Shown: piece by piece, positions 1 through 7,253 of the stretch | Numbering within the stretch: position 1 is the stretch's first letter | How the letters are laid out: each line of letters starts with the position of its first letter | NCBI GenBank assembly: GCA_001784725.1 | Contig: MFRX01000045.1 | Coordinates: 1 to 28,573, forward strand | Length of the DNA stretch: 28,573 bases | From: Candidatus Moranbacteria bacterium RIFCSPHIGHO2_02_FULL_40_12b | Lineage (GTDB): Bacteria; Patescibacteriota; Minisyncoccia; Moranbacterales; 2-12-FULL-40-10 | Direction of reading: 5' to 3' | The notes under the pieces: generated by a model | What the model saw: the letters and a program-made list of their open reading frames with translations, nothing else | What the model was told of the DNA's origin: nothing | Databases searched by the model: none | Program-made: the position numbers and the translations under genes

Positions 1-157
1 CTTCGTTAGGGAGGAGATTTTCCGAACAATGAAAAATAACCGGCACTTTCATTTTTCCGGTTTTAAATTCTTTCTTATTTTTAGATATGCTTGTCAATCC
101 CGTTAACATATGATATAAAAAAAGAAAAACAACATCTAATTTAAAAAGGAGGGGGTT
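1..157 (+). other. 5' edge, no secure gene
   Basis: A frame is open from base 2 to a stop near 108, which could be the 3' end of an upstream gene, but nothing in its translation is recognisable. A weak terminator-like hairpin (AACCGG at 38-43 with CCGGTT at 57-62, then a T-rich tail) lies within it and argues for non-coding sequence. The rest is the promoter and leader of the next gene. Confidence 0.3.
91..119 (+). promoter_or_regulatory. sigma70-type promoter of the 158-586 gene
   Basis: TTGTCA (91-96), 17-base spacer ending in TGA (extended -10), TATAAA (114-119). It sits about 40 bases before the start codon. Confidence 0.65.
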
Positions 158-586
158 ATGAGAATTAATCAGACCGAGTTTGATTATAAAACAGCGACAG
201 AGTTCTTTGTAAATCGCTACGGGACAATACGGAATGAAAATCCACTAGTGGGATTGGTGCGCGGCTATTTGGATGGTATGGGAAAAAACGATGATTCGAG
301 CAGAGCACAGGCGGTAAAATTTTTCAAGGAGTGCATGGAGTTTTACGAGGATTTGGAAGCAAATCTTAAAGACCTGAACCTAAGGATCCGGCTTGACACG
401 GAAGAAGCAAAAAGAGCATTTATCAAAAAATTTTTGCAGGACTTCGGAAAGGCGGAACGGTGTCCAGTGCATCCTGGAAGAAAATGCCACATTATCAATC
501 GGGAGAGGTTTGATATGGCGCATAAAATATTGGAGATGCACTTATCAAACATTGAGTTGAGCACATTGGGCATGGGCAATAATTAG
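158..586 (+). CDS. orphan hypothetical protein, 142 aa
   Basis: I do not recognise this protein. It is soluble (no signal peptide or membrane segment), highly charged and probably mostly helical, with a region around residues 50-100 rich in Glu, Lys and Asp that could form a coiled coil. A short motif near residue 102 (CPVHPGRKCH) carries two Cys and two His and might bind a metal, but only one such cluster is present. The start is well supported: AGGAGGGG lies just upstream of the ATG, with a consensus promoter before it and an intrinsic terminator 6 bases after the stop. It is therefore a monocistronic unit, convergent with the glycosyltransferase gene that follows. Function unknown; similar small orphan genes are frequent in CPR genomes (general knowledge). 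Confidence 0.8.
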   Translation: MRINQTEFDYKTATEFFVNRYGTIRNENPLVGLVRGYLDGMGKNDDSSRAQAVKFFKECMEFYEDLEANLKDLNLRIRLDTEEAKRAFIKKFLQDFGKAERCPVHPGRKCHIINRERFDMAHKILEMHLSNIELSTLGMGNN

Positions 587-591
587 GCGAT

Positions 592-620
592 ACGCAGTAT
601 CCAAAAGGGTACTGCGTTTT
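592..620 (+). terminator. intrinsic terminator after the 158-586 gene
   Basis: An 11-bp stem (592-602 with 607-617, one G-U pair), an AAAA loop, then TTTT. The stop codon of the convergent gene is a few bases beyond. Confidence 0.75.
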
Positions 621-625
621 AATTA

Positions 626-1846
626 TTAAGATAAATAAATTTCCTTGTATCTTTCCGCGACAATCTTAATGTCAAAATTTGCTTCAATATATTTTCTGCC
701 GTTTTTTCCAACCTCTTCCCGCTTATTTTTATTTTGATAAAGATCTAAAATAGAACTTTTCAATTGTTCAATATCACCATTTTTAATTATAACAGAATTG
801 TTTTCATTTGCGAATTCTTTTAATATGGCCAGGTCTGATAAAATGACCGGCTTTCCGCAGGCCATCGCTTCAGTAACGGCTAGCGGCACATCAAATTTTC
901 CTTTCATATCGCGGACGGGAAAAATAACAACATCGGATATATTATATAATTCCGCCATATCCGAAACGGTGTCGGTAAAAATAACATTATCCAGGCATCC
1001 GGCTGCTTCCAATTTTCTTTTGACTTCTTCTTTTTTTCTTGCGTCCATTTCGTTTTTTACCCTGCAAGCAAAAACTAATTTGATATTATTATTCTTCAGT
1101 ATACTAGAATACCGAAGGATCATATCCATTATGTCGTTAGCGGCTCCAAGTCGGGCGTACTCTCCCGGATAAGTAACTACGAAATCATCAGGTTGTAGGT
1201 TATAGGTTGTAGGTTGTAGGTTTGATTTCGGAGTGGGAGAATAATGTTCCAAATCAATTCCAGGATAAACTTGCGTTACATTATTGAATCCAAGCGAGTT
1301 CAGTTTATTTTTCGCGTGTTGCGAATAAGTGATAATCCGGTCGCCAAACAGCATCTTTTTTATCTCCGCGTCGCCGTATAAGTCCTCCCGGAGCGTGGCA
1401 ATTGTCTGAATAATTTTAACCTTAATTCTCCCCCTTTTCCAAAGGGGGATTAAGGGGGATTTTAAAATATATTTTATAATCCAACCGTTTGTTTTTGTCG
1501 GAGTAAAGAGTAAATGAATTACATCGTATTTACGCGCGTTAAAAAAAAGAAAAATCACCAATCGTAATTTCTGGAAAAAATTAAATCTAACCGAAGAATA
1601 AATTGGCTCCTGTTTGATATTTTCCGACAATCTGGAAATTTTTCCGCAGGTTAAAAGCGTTATCTCGCAATCGCGGATATTTTTGGCGAGATTATACGCG
1701 AAATTTTTGGACGCTTCGTCCCACGGCGGGCAAATCGGCCGGGTGACAAGCAATATTTTTTTCTTTTTTACGCCCTCACCCCCGCCCTCTCCCGAGGGGA
1801 GAGGTGGATTTGTTGAAAAAAATTCTTTTGGATTTTCTTGTGTCAT
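626..1846 (-). CDS. GT4-family glycosyltransferase with repeat-derived insertions
   Basis: Retaining GT-B glycosyltransferase (GT4 type) expected to transfer a sugar from a nucleotide sugar during surface-glycan synthesis on the cytoplasmic side of the membrane. The Rossmann-like N-domain starts at KKILLVTRPICPPWDEASKNF; the C-terminal domain shows the family's acidic motif region (VPLAVTEAMACGKPVI, about residues 325-340) and ends in a typical C-terminal helix. Three segments look inserted: residues 10-25 (Pro/Gly-rich, from a palindromic repeat), about 128-139 (SPLIPLWKRGR, same repeat family) and about 208-219 (a 7-bp tandem repeat read as NLQPTTYNLQP). None breaks the frame. The N-terminal insertion makes the exact start uncertain. 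It is convergent with the preceding gene and faces away from the plus-strand RNA candidate that follows. The acceptor sugar cannot be told from sequence. Confidence 0.85.
   Translation of the reverse strand: MTQENPKEFFSTNPPLPSGEGGGEGVKKKKILLVTRPICPPWDEASKNFAYNLAKNIRDCEITLLTCGKISRLSENIKQEPIYSSVRFNFFQKLRLVIFLFFNARKYDVIHLLFTPTKTNGWIIKYILKSPLIPLWKRGRIKVKIIQTIATLREDLYGDAEIKKMLFGDRIITYSQHAKNKLNSLGFNNVTQVYPGIDLEHYSPTPKSNLQPTTYNLQPDDFVVTYPGEYARLGAANDIMDMILRYSSILKNNNIKLVFACRVKNEMDARKKEEVKRKLEAAGCLDNVIFTDTVSDMAELYNISDVVIFPVRDMKGKFDVPLAVTEAMACGKPVILSDLAILKEFANENNSVIIKNGDIEQLKSSILDLYQNKNKREEVGKNGRKYIEANFDIKIVAERYKEIYLS
1429..1463. repeat. dispersed palindromic repeat copy inside GT gene 626-1846
   Basis: CCCCCTTT-TCC-AAAGGGGG followed by ATTAAGGGGGATTTT. 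Read in frame on the minus strand as SPLIPLWKRGR. Confidence 0.65.
1771..1818. repeat. dispersed palindromic repeat copy at the N-terminus of GT gene 626-1846
   Basis: CGCCCTCACCCCCG is followed by CCTCTCC-CGA-GGGGAGAGG. Encodes the Pro/Gly-rich residues 10-25. Confidence 0.6.
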
Positions 1847-1890
1847 TTTTGGCTTTAATAAGCCAATAACTAGATTTGACTTTCTAGATA

Positions 1891-1919
1891 TTGACAGAAT
1901 TTTAATAGTATGCTAAATT
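1891..1919 (+). promoter_or_regulatory. promoter of intergenic RNA candidate 1
   Basis: TTGACA (1891-1896), 17-base spacer ending in TGC (extended -10), TAAATT (1914-1919). No plus-strand open frame of note follows, so the likely product is a non-coding RNA starting near 1926. Confidence 0.65.
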
Positions 1920-1925
1920 TAAACG

Positions 1926-2102
1926 AATGGTAGGTATTGAAGTTCACATAAGGCAAGCGCTTGCTGGAGTTTCAATACCTGCCCTGCTCTTTAACTGAAT
2001 AGTTATATTGGTTCAAATCCAAGCAGGGTATATATCGCCGCATTATGAATTAATGTGAGTAGTTAAAATACTATTCAAATTAATAAAAATGCGGCCTTTT
2101 TT
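1926..2102 (+). ncRNA. candidate structured non-coding RNA 1 (about 177 nt)
   Basis: The stretch has a consensus promoter, three successive stem modules and a terminator, with no credible reading frame. Module 1 is a 13-bp stem (1929-1941 with 1971-1983, one G-U) capped by GCAA-GCGC-TTGC. Module 2 is CCTGCT/AGCAGG (1983-1988 with 2022-2027) enclosing TAACT-GAAT-AGTTA and a hairpin containing GGTTCAAATCC, identical to a tRNA T-arm core. Module 3 is a 7-bp GC-rich stem (2037-2043 with 2089-2095) with an AT-rich inner hairpin, followed by CC and T6. The 3' end touches the stop codon of the convergent gene at 2101. I do not recognise it as tmRNA, 6S, SRP or RNase P RNA. Its existence as a transcript is inferred. 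Confidence 0.6.
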
Positions 2103-2108
2103 ATTTTT
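2037..2108 (+). terminator. intrinsic terminator of RNA candidate 1
   Basis: GCCGCAT (2037-2043) pairs with ATGCGGC (2089-2095), followed by T-runs at 2097-2102 and 2104-2108. The loop is long but contains its own AGTA/TACT and ATTAAT/ATTAAT pairings. Confidence 0.6.
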
Positions 2109-2493
2109 CAAAAATCTTATAAATCTCTTTCTTATTTTCTCCGTCGGAAACGCGGATGGTCAAACTCCGGTCATCTCTAGCGGAGACCACTGGATTAATT
2201 TTTTGTATCTCGCCCTTTTTTACTTCAACCGTTCCATCTAAAAACGGCTTGTTTTTCCCGCTGAAAATTTCCCAATGGAAATTTTGGATATTGCCGTGGT
2301 TTTCAATCGCGAAAGCCATGCTGCCATCTTTTGAATTTTCAAAATACAATACCCACCAATTTTTATTTAAGTCAGGATTTTGCTGCCTATATTCAATATA
2401 ACCAAGAAATAATAAGCAGGAAAGCATAAAAATCGCAAGAGTTGCGGCTATCGCAGCATCTTTTTTAAACAATTTATTCAGTAATTTTTTCAT
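2101..2493 (-). CDS. small membrane-anchored extracytoplasmic protein, 130 aa
   Basis: An N-terminal transmembrane segment (about residues 12-32, AAIAATLAIFMLSCLLFLG) is preceded by Lys residues, so the remaining 95 or so residues should lie outside the membrane. That part is predicted to be beta-rich (NWWVLYFENS, FAIENHGNIQNFHWEIFSG, SLTIRVSDG) and resembles a small Ig-like sandwich of the kind attached to DUF1616-type membrane proteins; this likeness is a guess. The ATG is two bases after the stop of the upstream 639-aa membrane protein gene, so the two are almost certainly co-transcribed and translationally coupled. I infer an accessory subunit of that protein. Function unknown. Confidence 0.75.
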   Translation of the reverse strand: MKKLLNKLFKKDAAIAATLAIFMLSCLLFLGYIEYRQQNPDLNKNWWVLYFENSKDGSMAFAIENHGNIQNFHWEIFSGKNKPFLDGTVEVKKGEIQKINPVVSARDDRSLTIRVSDGENKKEIYKIFEK

Positions 2494-2495
2494 TG

Positions 2496-4415
2496 TTATT
2501 TATGGCGGTAGTAAATGCCTATATTATCTCCCGAATAAACATTGGAGAAATCCTTTGATTTATCAAACTGCGCTCCGTCGTATTTCAGATTTACCATGAC
2601 AAAATTAATATTCAAATCATCAAAGCATTTTTTGCCTTCAGCGGTATTGGGAGTGGAAATCATCCAAAGCGTGCACATCTCGCGGGGATTAAATTCGTCC
2701 TCATACCTTTTGAAATAACCGCGGGAAAACGGAAAATTCAGATCGCGCATGAAATAAAGGCGGATCATTGAATCGGCGCTTATGTAGTTATGGTCTTTGA
2801 GGATGTTATCCGATTCGTTTGATTGATTTTTGAGATAGCCGGACGCGTGGAAGGTCTGCAGCGCTTTTTCCGCGTCGCCAGCATCTTTAAGAAGAAGAGA
2901 ATTGTCATAATAGCCGCTGGTGAAAATAAAAAGGAAAATAAGCAGACAAAAAGCGAACAAAAGGTTTTTATTCAAATGTTCTTTTGCGCCATTAACCGGG
3001 AAGTAATTTAATAAGGATGCCAAAAAGAATCCTCCCAGTAAAACAATCGGATAAGTTGCGTAATTTGATATCCGGTCAGAGTTTATATTCAAAAACAAAA
3101 GATGCGGCTTAAGCGACATTATCAGAAGCGTGAGCGCCCATCCGGAAAGCAAGGCGCCTTCATAAGTTTTTCTCTTTTGCGTGGATAAAACAAGAATCAG
3201 TCCGGCGATTCCGAGAATAATCCGGGGTTCGCCGGCGGCGTATTTAAGCTGGAGAAAAGTGAGTCCCGTCCGGGTTGTTTTTTCGGGGCTTCCCAATGCT
3301 TCATCCGCGGCTTTTATTCCGATATAATTCGGGGTATACATCAAGAGAAAAAAGGTAATAAATATTAATGAAAAAATAACCGGTAAACGGAAGACGATCT
3401 TCAGCCAGTTTTTCAAATGACTCCCAATATGATGGAAATTGAAAAGAAAAAATAAAAGAATTGCAAATAAAGCTGAATACGCGAAAACGAAAGCGCTTAA
3501 ATGGTGGGTGTATATCAATCCGGCTGTGAAAAAAATGGCAAAAGACATAAAAACAGGATTTTTCTCCCTGAAGGCGCGGTAATAAAAATAAAAAGATATG
3601 GGAATAAGCAGATTTCCAAGGAGATTGCCGGACACTCCTCCGCTCACGTATTTTGCCTGGTCCGAGGATATGGCGTATAAAGGGCCCAGAAGAAATAAAA
3701 TCAGAATAGCGGCATTTTTTCCGATATCAAGATCTCCGAATAGCCGCAAGGCCAGAATAAAAACAGACAGAATAATGAAGATGTTTACTAATAATAAAAT
3801 GAGGGAAGGAAATGACGAAATAAAATCACTGCCGGAAACCAAATTAATCGCCGAAAAAATCAGATGTTCGCCGATTATAAAGTCGATTATTTTTTCCGGC
3901 TGGCTGATCTCATATTTATCACCGGCTTTTATTATATCCCGCTCCTGATAAACGGGAAGTTTTCCGGTTTCTGAAATTGACTTCGACCAATACATATGCC
4001 TTCCTAAATCAGTAGATGTCGGGAAAATGGAATTAGTCAGGTAAATCGTTTTGGTGAAAACTGTGAGAAATAAAATTAATATTATCGCAATCCGCTGATT
4101 TTTTGAAAATGAAAAAATTATTTCTGGTTCAACTGATGATTTGGTTTTTTTTCGATAGATTAAATAACATGCGGCGGAAAAAATAACAATTGCCAGGACT
4201 ATTGACAGACGGGTGAATAAAATTCCCATTTTCCCCATAAGGATCATCAGGAAATCGCAGATAACAATGCTCATTCCGAAGGAAATCACGAATTTTTCAA
4301 TCGGATGAAATATCTTTTTTTGCCCCCAAACCGCCAAAATTAAAAAGTATCCCGGAATAAATAAAACCAGAATTATTGAAGCAAAAAATAATATTTGTTG
4401 GAGTATAAATGCCAT
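2496..4415 (-). CDS. large polytopic membrane protein, GT39/GT-C-like or polymerase-like, 639 aa
   Basis: Roughly a dozen hydrophobic segments cover residues 1 to about 500, followed by a soluble C-terminal region (about 520-639) that contains an aromatic-rich, likely extracytoplasmic domain (YISADSMIRLYFMRDLNFPF, YKRYEDEFNPREMCTLWM). An acidic stretch after the first loops (FPTSTDLGRHMYWSKSISETG, about residues 130-150) resembles the first extracytoplasmic loop of GT-C-fold glycosyltransferases, where an Asp is catalytic. I therefore infer a polyprenyl-phosphate-sugar-dependent glycosyltransferase or glycan polymerase (DUF6541/GT39-like). Placement among glycosyltransferases and next to a small partner gene supports this. 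The precise reaction is not shown. Confidence 0.75.
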   Translation of the reverse strand: MAFILQQILFFASIILVLFIPGYFLILAVWGQKKIFHPIEKFVISFGMSIVICDFLMILMGKMGILFTRLSIVLAIVIFSAACYLIYRKKTKSSVEPEIIFSFSKNQRIAIILILFLTVFTKTIYLTNSIFPTSTDLGRHMYWSKSISETGKLPVYQERDIIKAGDKYEISQPEKIIDFIIGEHLIFSAINLVSGSDFISSFPSLILLLVNIFIILSVFILALRLFGDLDIGKNAAILILFLLGPLYAISSDQAKYVSGGVSGNLLGNLLIPISFYFYYRAFREKNPVFMSFAIFFTAGLIYTHHLSAFVFAYSALFAILLFFLFNFHHIGSHLKNWLKIVFRLPVIFSLIFITFFLLMYTPNYIGIKAADEALGSPEKTTRTGLTFLQLKYAAGEPRIILGIAGLILVLSTQKRKTYEGALLSGWALTLLIMSLKPHLLFLNINSDRISNYATYPIVLLGGFFLASLLNYFPVNGAKEHLNKNLLFAFCLLIFLFIFTSGYYDNSLLLKDAGDAEKALQTFHASGYLKNQSNESDNILKDHNYISADSMIRLYFMRDLNFPFSRGYFKRYEDEFNPREMCTLWMISTPNTAEGKKCFDDLNINFVMVNLKYDGAQFDKSKDFSNVYSGDNIGIYYRHK

Positions 4416-4461
4416 ATTTTACTTTATTTAAGCCATTTTATTGTATCACAGAAAAGGGCTA

Positions 4462-4490
4462 TTGACAAGAAATTAATAGTGTGATAGAAT
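4462..4490 (+). promoter_or_regulatory. promoter of intergenic RNA candidate 2
   Basis: TTGACA (4462-4467), 17-base spacer ending in TGA (extended -10), TAGAAT (4485-4490). It closely resembles the promoter of RNA candidate 1, including TTAATAGT in the spacer. Divergent from the membrane-protein gene at 4415. Confidence 0.7.
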
Positions 4491-4496
4491 AAACTA

Positions 4497-4820
4497 TTGA
4501 AAGTGGGGAAATCGTTCAGGGATGGATAGCATGAACATATCTATGTTTTCCCTTAAAAAAAGCTGTCCAACCCCACTGTGATAAATTAAAAGTGATTGGA
4601 GTGAATTTCGGTTCGCCGTCCTTTGCTGAATCCGGTTTAATTGCTGGTATGTGCATAAAAGGCGCACTCAATCACTTTTTTAATAAAATTCAAAAGGTGG
4701 TCTGATCGTTCCACTAGGACCACTCGGATGTATAACATCCAGTATATTATAGGGATCCAGCCCCTCTCGCCTACAAGTAGGTAGTCACCTGTTATGTGAC
4801 ATTTAAAGAGAGTTTTTTTT
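4497..4820 (+). ncRNA. candidate structured non-coding RNA 2 (about 324 nt)
   Basis: This 387-base gap holds no credible gene but is full of pairing. In order: AGTGGGG/CCCCACT (4502-4508 with 4571-4577) encloses a domain where AGGGA/TCCCT (4518-4522 with 4549-4553) and GGATAGC/GCTGTCC (4524-4530 with 4562-4568) cross, a possible H-type pseudoknot, with an AACAT-ATCT-ATGTT hairpin. Next a 15-bp stem with one bulge (4588-4603 with 4665-4679) contains a CGG-UUCG-CCG hairpin. Then GTGGTC/GACCAC (4697-4702 with 4718-4723) and GGATG/CATCC (4726-4730 with 4736-4740). The end is a branched terminator: CTCTC/GAGAG closing two small hairpins, then T8. It matches no RNA family I can recall. Transcription is inferred from promoter and terminator. 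Confidence 0.65.
4764..4820 (+). terminator. branched intrinsic terminator of RNA candidate 2
   Basis: CTCTC (4764-4768) pairs with GAGAG (4808-4812), directly followed by T8 (4813-4820). Two hairpins lie inside: CCTA/TAGG and GTCAC/GTGAC (4784-4788 with 4796-4800). The closing strand and T-run lie inside the last codons of the convergent glycosyltransferase gene. Confidence 0.6.
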
Positions 4821-5900
4821 ATTTGTTAAAAAATTACTAGTTACTTTTCTAATTTCCTCCGAATACTTTTTCGCGATTTTTTCCCAGCTGTAATTTTCAA
4901 TCGTGAACTGCCGGGCTTTTTCACCGAAGTCCTTTCTGAAATTATCATCGGACAATAATTCATTTATTTTTTGAATCCAAGCTTCGGCGTTTCCGGATTC
5001 AACTAAAAATCCGTTTTGGCCGTCTTTGATTGCATCTTTAAGACCTTCCAAGTTAGAAGCAATAACAGGTAATTTACAGGACGCAGCTTCCAAAACGGAA
5101 ATTCCAAAACCCTCCACATCTCCTTCAATTTTTACATTCGGCTGAACAAACAAATCGCAAGTATTGAATAAAATATTTCTTATTTCATCCGCCACATATC
5201 CTAAAATCTTTACGCGGTCTTTTAAATTATTTTTTTCAGTTGCAATTTTAATATTTTCTCTATCCGACCCGTCGCCGGCAATGACGTACATTATATCCGC
5301 CGGAAGTTTGGCCATAACATTTTCAATAAACCAGGCAGCGCCTTTTCGTTTTGCCAGCCGTCCGGAAGTCAAAATCACTTTTTTATTATCAATATTTTCT
5401 CCCAGGATATTTTCAAGATCCTTTCCTGAATAATTTCCCAGATTTTTTTCCGTATCCACGCCATTAGGAATAAAAACAAATTTTTCCGCCGGGATTCCTT
5501 TTGCGACGCCGATTTTCACGGTTTCATTGCCTACGGCGATTAATTTATCAAGCTTTTTAATAAAAAAATTCACCCACAGTTTCTGATAAAGCGGCATTTT
5601 GTAAGTGAGATCTAATCCGTGAATTACGGAGATGACCGGTTTTCGATAAAATAATTTTACAAACCAGCCGACAATTCCCAAAACCCCGTCGCCTAAAAGT
5701 AAAGCGTCATATTTCCGGAATAAAACCAACGCCCGGATGAGAGCGTAGGGGAGAAACAACGGGAGAAATATTTTTCCGCGCTTATTGACAATCGTTTTTA
5801 CCTCCGCGATTTTAGAAAGCCAGACAGATAGTTCGTAATTCTGGTTTTCAATCCCGCCGACGGTCGGGGGATAGGCGCGGGATATGAAAAGTATTCTCAT
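4803..5900 (-). CDS. GT4-family glycosyltransferase, 365 aa
   Basis: Complete GT-B glycosyltransferase. The N-terminus MRILFISRAYPPTVGGIENQ is the classic GT4 start with the glycine-rich loop (PTVGGIE) that contacts the donor. The C-domain shows VILTSGRLAKRKGAAWFIE (nucleotide-sugar binding) and GFGISVLEAASCKLPVIAS, the EX7E-like motif. It probably adds a hexose during surface-glycan assembly. Upstream of its start lies the GT2 gene, 79 bases away, in the same direction. The last codons overlap the terminator of the plus-strand RNA candidate, an arrangement also seen at 2101. No membrane segment is evident, so it likely works at the inner face of the membrane. Confidence 0.9.
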   Translation of the reverse strand: MRILFISRAYPPTVGGIENQNYELSVWLSKIAEVKTIVNKRGKIFLPLFLPYALIRALVLFRKYDALLLGDGVLGIVGWFVKLFYRKPVISVIHGLDLTYKMPLYQKLWVNFFIKKLDKLIAVGNETVKIGVAKGIPAEKFVFIPNGVDTEKNLGNYSGKDLENILGENIDNKKVILTSGRLAKRKGAAWFIENVMAKLPADIMYVIAGDGSDRENIKIATEKNNLKDRVKILGYVADEIRNILFNTCDLFVQPNVKIEGDVEGFGISVLEAASCKLPVIASNLEGLKDAIKDGQNGFLVESGNAEAWIQKINELLSDDNFRKDFGEKARQFTIENYSWEKIAKKYSEEIRKVTSNFLTNKKNSL

Positions 5901-5979
5901 GCGAATTTAAATTCGAATTATATTCAAATTATGCCCGAATTCGTTTTTAATTCAGATATAATTCGTATCTTCATTCGTA
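5901..5979. repeat. degenerate ATTCG-type intergenic repeat
   Basis: The gap is filled with variants of ATTCGAATT and ATTCGTAT in both orientations. Similar material is at 6931-7022, 13907-14031 and 25020-25099. Confidence 0.5.
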
Positions 5980-6930
5980 TCATTTCTTATATTTTTGCTT
6001 CCGCAGCAGATACATCTGATCCTCCGTGATTTTACGGGTATTTTTTATCATATCGGCGATAAGCGCGAAAATAATGAGCTGAATTCCGATTAAAAGAAGC
6101 GTAACTGCCAGCAATATCAAATTCCTAAAAGGTGAGACCTTGAAATCTTGAAGATAATTCCAAAGAAAATAAATAAAAAGCAAAAAGGAAATTCCGATAA
6201 GCGTCAGTCCGGGAGCGCCGAAAAATTTCATCGGCCGTACGTCGCGGATGGCCTTGAGGATAATTTTCGCGGAACTATTAACATAACTAAAAACGCTTTT
6301 TACTATTCTTGATTTTCTCTCATTAAAATAAATTACCTCAACCGGTACCCACCTGACTTTCAAATTCTTGCCGATAGCGTCGATAATAACTTCCTGAACA
6401 TAGGTAAAATTTCCGGGAAGCGTCAGGCGCAGAAGCGTTTCGCGGTTATAAGCGCGGAAGCCGCAAGTGAGATCGTTAATTTTGTGGTTTAAAAATTTTC
6501 CGATTATCTGGGCGGCAAAACGATTGAGAAAATCCTTTGCCCAGGGAATATTTTTTGCTTTGTATTTTCCGAATCGGTCGGCGCTTACTAAGTCGGCCTC
6601 GTTTCTTAAAATCGGATCAATCAGTTTTTGGATGTCATTAGGATCAAATTGCCCGTCCGCGTCAATATTAACCATAATATCAGCGCCGTTTCCCAGCGCT
6701 TTTCCCACGGCAGTGCGGAAAGTGACTCCAATTCCGCGGTTGATATTATGCGAAAGCACGTAATCAGCGCCGGCATTTCTCGCGATTTCCGCGGTTTTGT
6801 CTTTTGACCCGTCATCAATGATTTGAATAAAAACTTCATTAATTCCGGGAATTTGTCTCGGGATTTTTTTGATTGTCTCCGATATTTCCTTTTCCTCGTT
6901 GTAGGCGGGAATGTTGACGACTAATTTCAT
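5980..6930 (-). CDS. GT2 polyisoprenyl-phosphate glycosyltransferase (DPM1-like), 316 aa
   Basis: GT-A fold family 2 enzyme likely to move a sugar from a nucleotide donor to undecaprenyl phosphate. Residues 1-225 form the catalytic domain: VNIPAYNEEKEI, the IDDGS motif, and NIDADGQFDP (DXD-like metal site), then a conserved LTCGFRAYNRETL segment (about residues 160-172) typical of the dolichol-phosphate mannosyltransferase group. Two membrane helices follow (about 240-262 and 272-297), ending in a basic tail. This arrangement matches enzymes that make lipid-linked sugars for GT-C transferases, which fits the 639-aa membrane protein in the same block. Donor sugar is unknown. Confidence 0.88.
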   Translation of the reverse strand: MKLVVNIPAYNEEKEISETIKKIPRQIPGINEVFIQIIDDGSKDKTAEIARNAGADYVLSHNINRGIGVTFRTAVGKALGNGADIMVNIDADGQFDPNDIQKLIDPILRNEADLVSADRFGKYKAKNIPWAKDFLNRFAAQIIGKFLNHKINDLTCGFRAYNRETLLRLTLPGNFTYVQEVIIDAIGKNLKVRWVPVEVIYFNERKSRIVKSVFSYVNSSAKIILKAIRDVRPMKFFGAPGLTLIGISFLLFIYFLWNYLQDFKVSPFRNLILLAVTLLLIGIQLIIFALIADMIKNTRKITEDQMYLLRKQKYKK

Positions 6931-7022
6931 GTATTTCTTTACTAATTACTAATCAATTACTAATATACGAATTTTTCAAAAGATTTATTCGTATATTCGT
7001 ATAAAATTCGTAATTCGTAAAG
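6931..7022. repeat. short-period AT-rich intergenic repeats
   Basis: TACTAATTACTAATCAATTA is followed by repeated ATTCGTA variants. No promoter or reading frame seen. Confidence 0.45.
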
Positions 7023-7253
7023 TTATTTTTTCTTAATAATAAGTTTCGGGTCAACGCAGTTAAAATCACATTTGGCGTTTTTGGTGCCTTGCTCAATGTA
7101 TTCCGTTTTGCATTTGTCCAGCTTTTCCAGGCACATTTTTTTACTTTCATTGAAATAATTCTTGTTTATTTCATAGCCGAAATAATTTAAAACAAACATA
7201 GCGACCACTGCCAAACCGATGATCCAGATGATAAACTTAATTAATTTTAGCAT
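7023..7253 (-). CDS. small membrane protein with cysteine-bearing tail, 76 aa
   Basis: Not recognised. An N-terminal hydrophobic helix (about residues 4-24, IKFIIWIIGLAVVAMFVLNYF) is followed by a charged stretch with four Cys at about 41, 48, 62 and 66 (MCLEKLDKCK, KCDFNC), which might form disulfides if outside the cell. It ends in a Lys cluster. It lies between the GT2 and dehydrogenase genes on the same strand, with repeat-rich gaps on both sides, so its coupling to the polysaccharide genes is only positional. The start ATG is the first in frame; no strong Shine-Dalgarno is seen. Confidence 0.6.
   Translation of the reverse strand: MLKLIKFIIWIIGLAVVAMFVLNYFGYEINKNYFNESKKMCLEKLDKCKTEYIEQGTKNAKCDFNCVDPKLIIKKK

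Noticed and set aside
1982..2030. A tRNA gene (T-arm core GGTTCAAATCC next to a 6-7 bp acceptor-like stem)
   Set aside because: There is no D-arm, the only other hairpin has a 4-base loop where a 7-base anticodon loop is needed, and no CCA or normal discriminator spacing follows. I treat it as part of RNA candidate 1.
4497..4820. tmRNA, RNase P RNA, SRP RNA or 6S RNA
   Set aside because: The conserved 5' tmRNA segment and tag, the RNase P P4 sequence, the SRP GGAAGCAGCC element and the 6S long-bulged hairpin were looked for by eye and not found.
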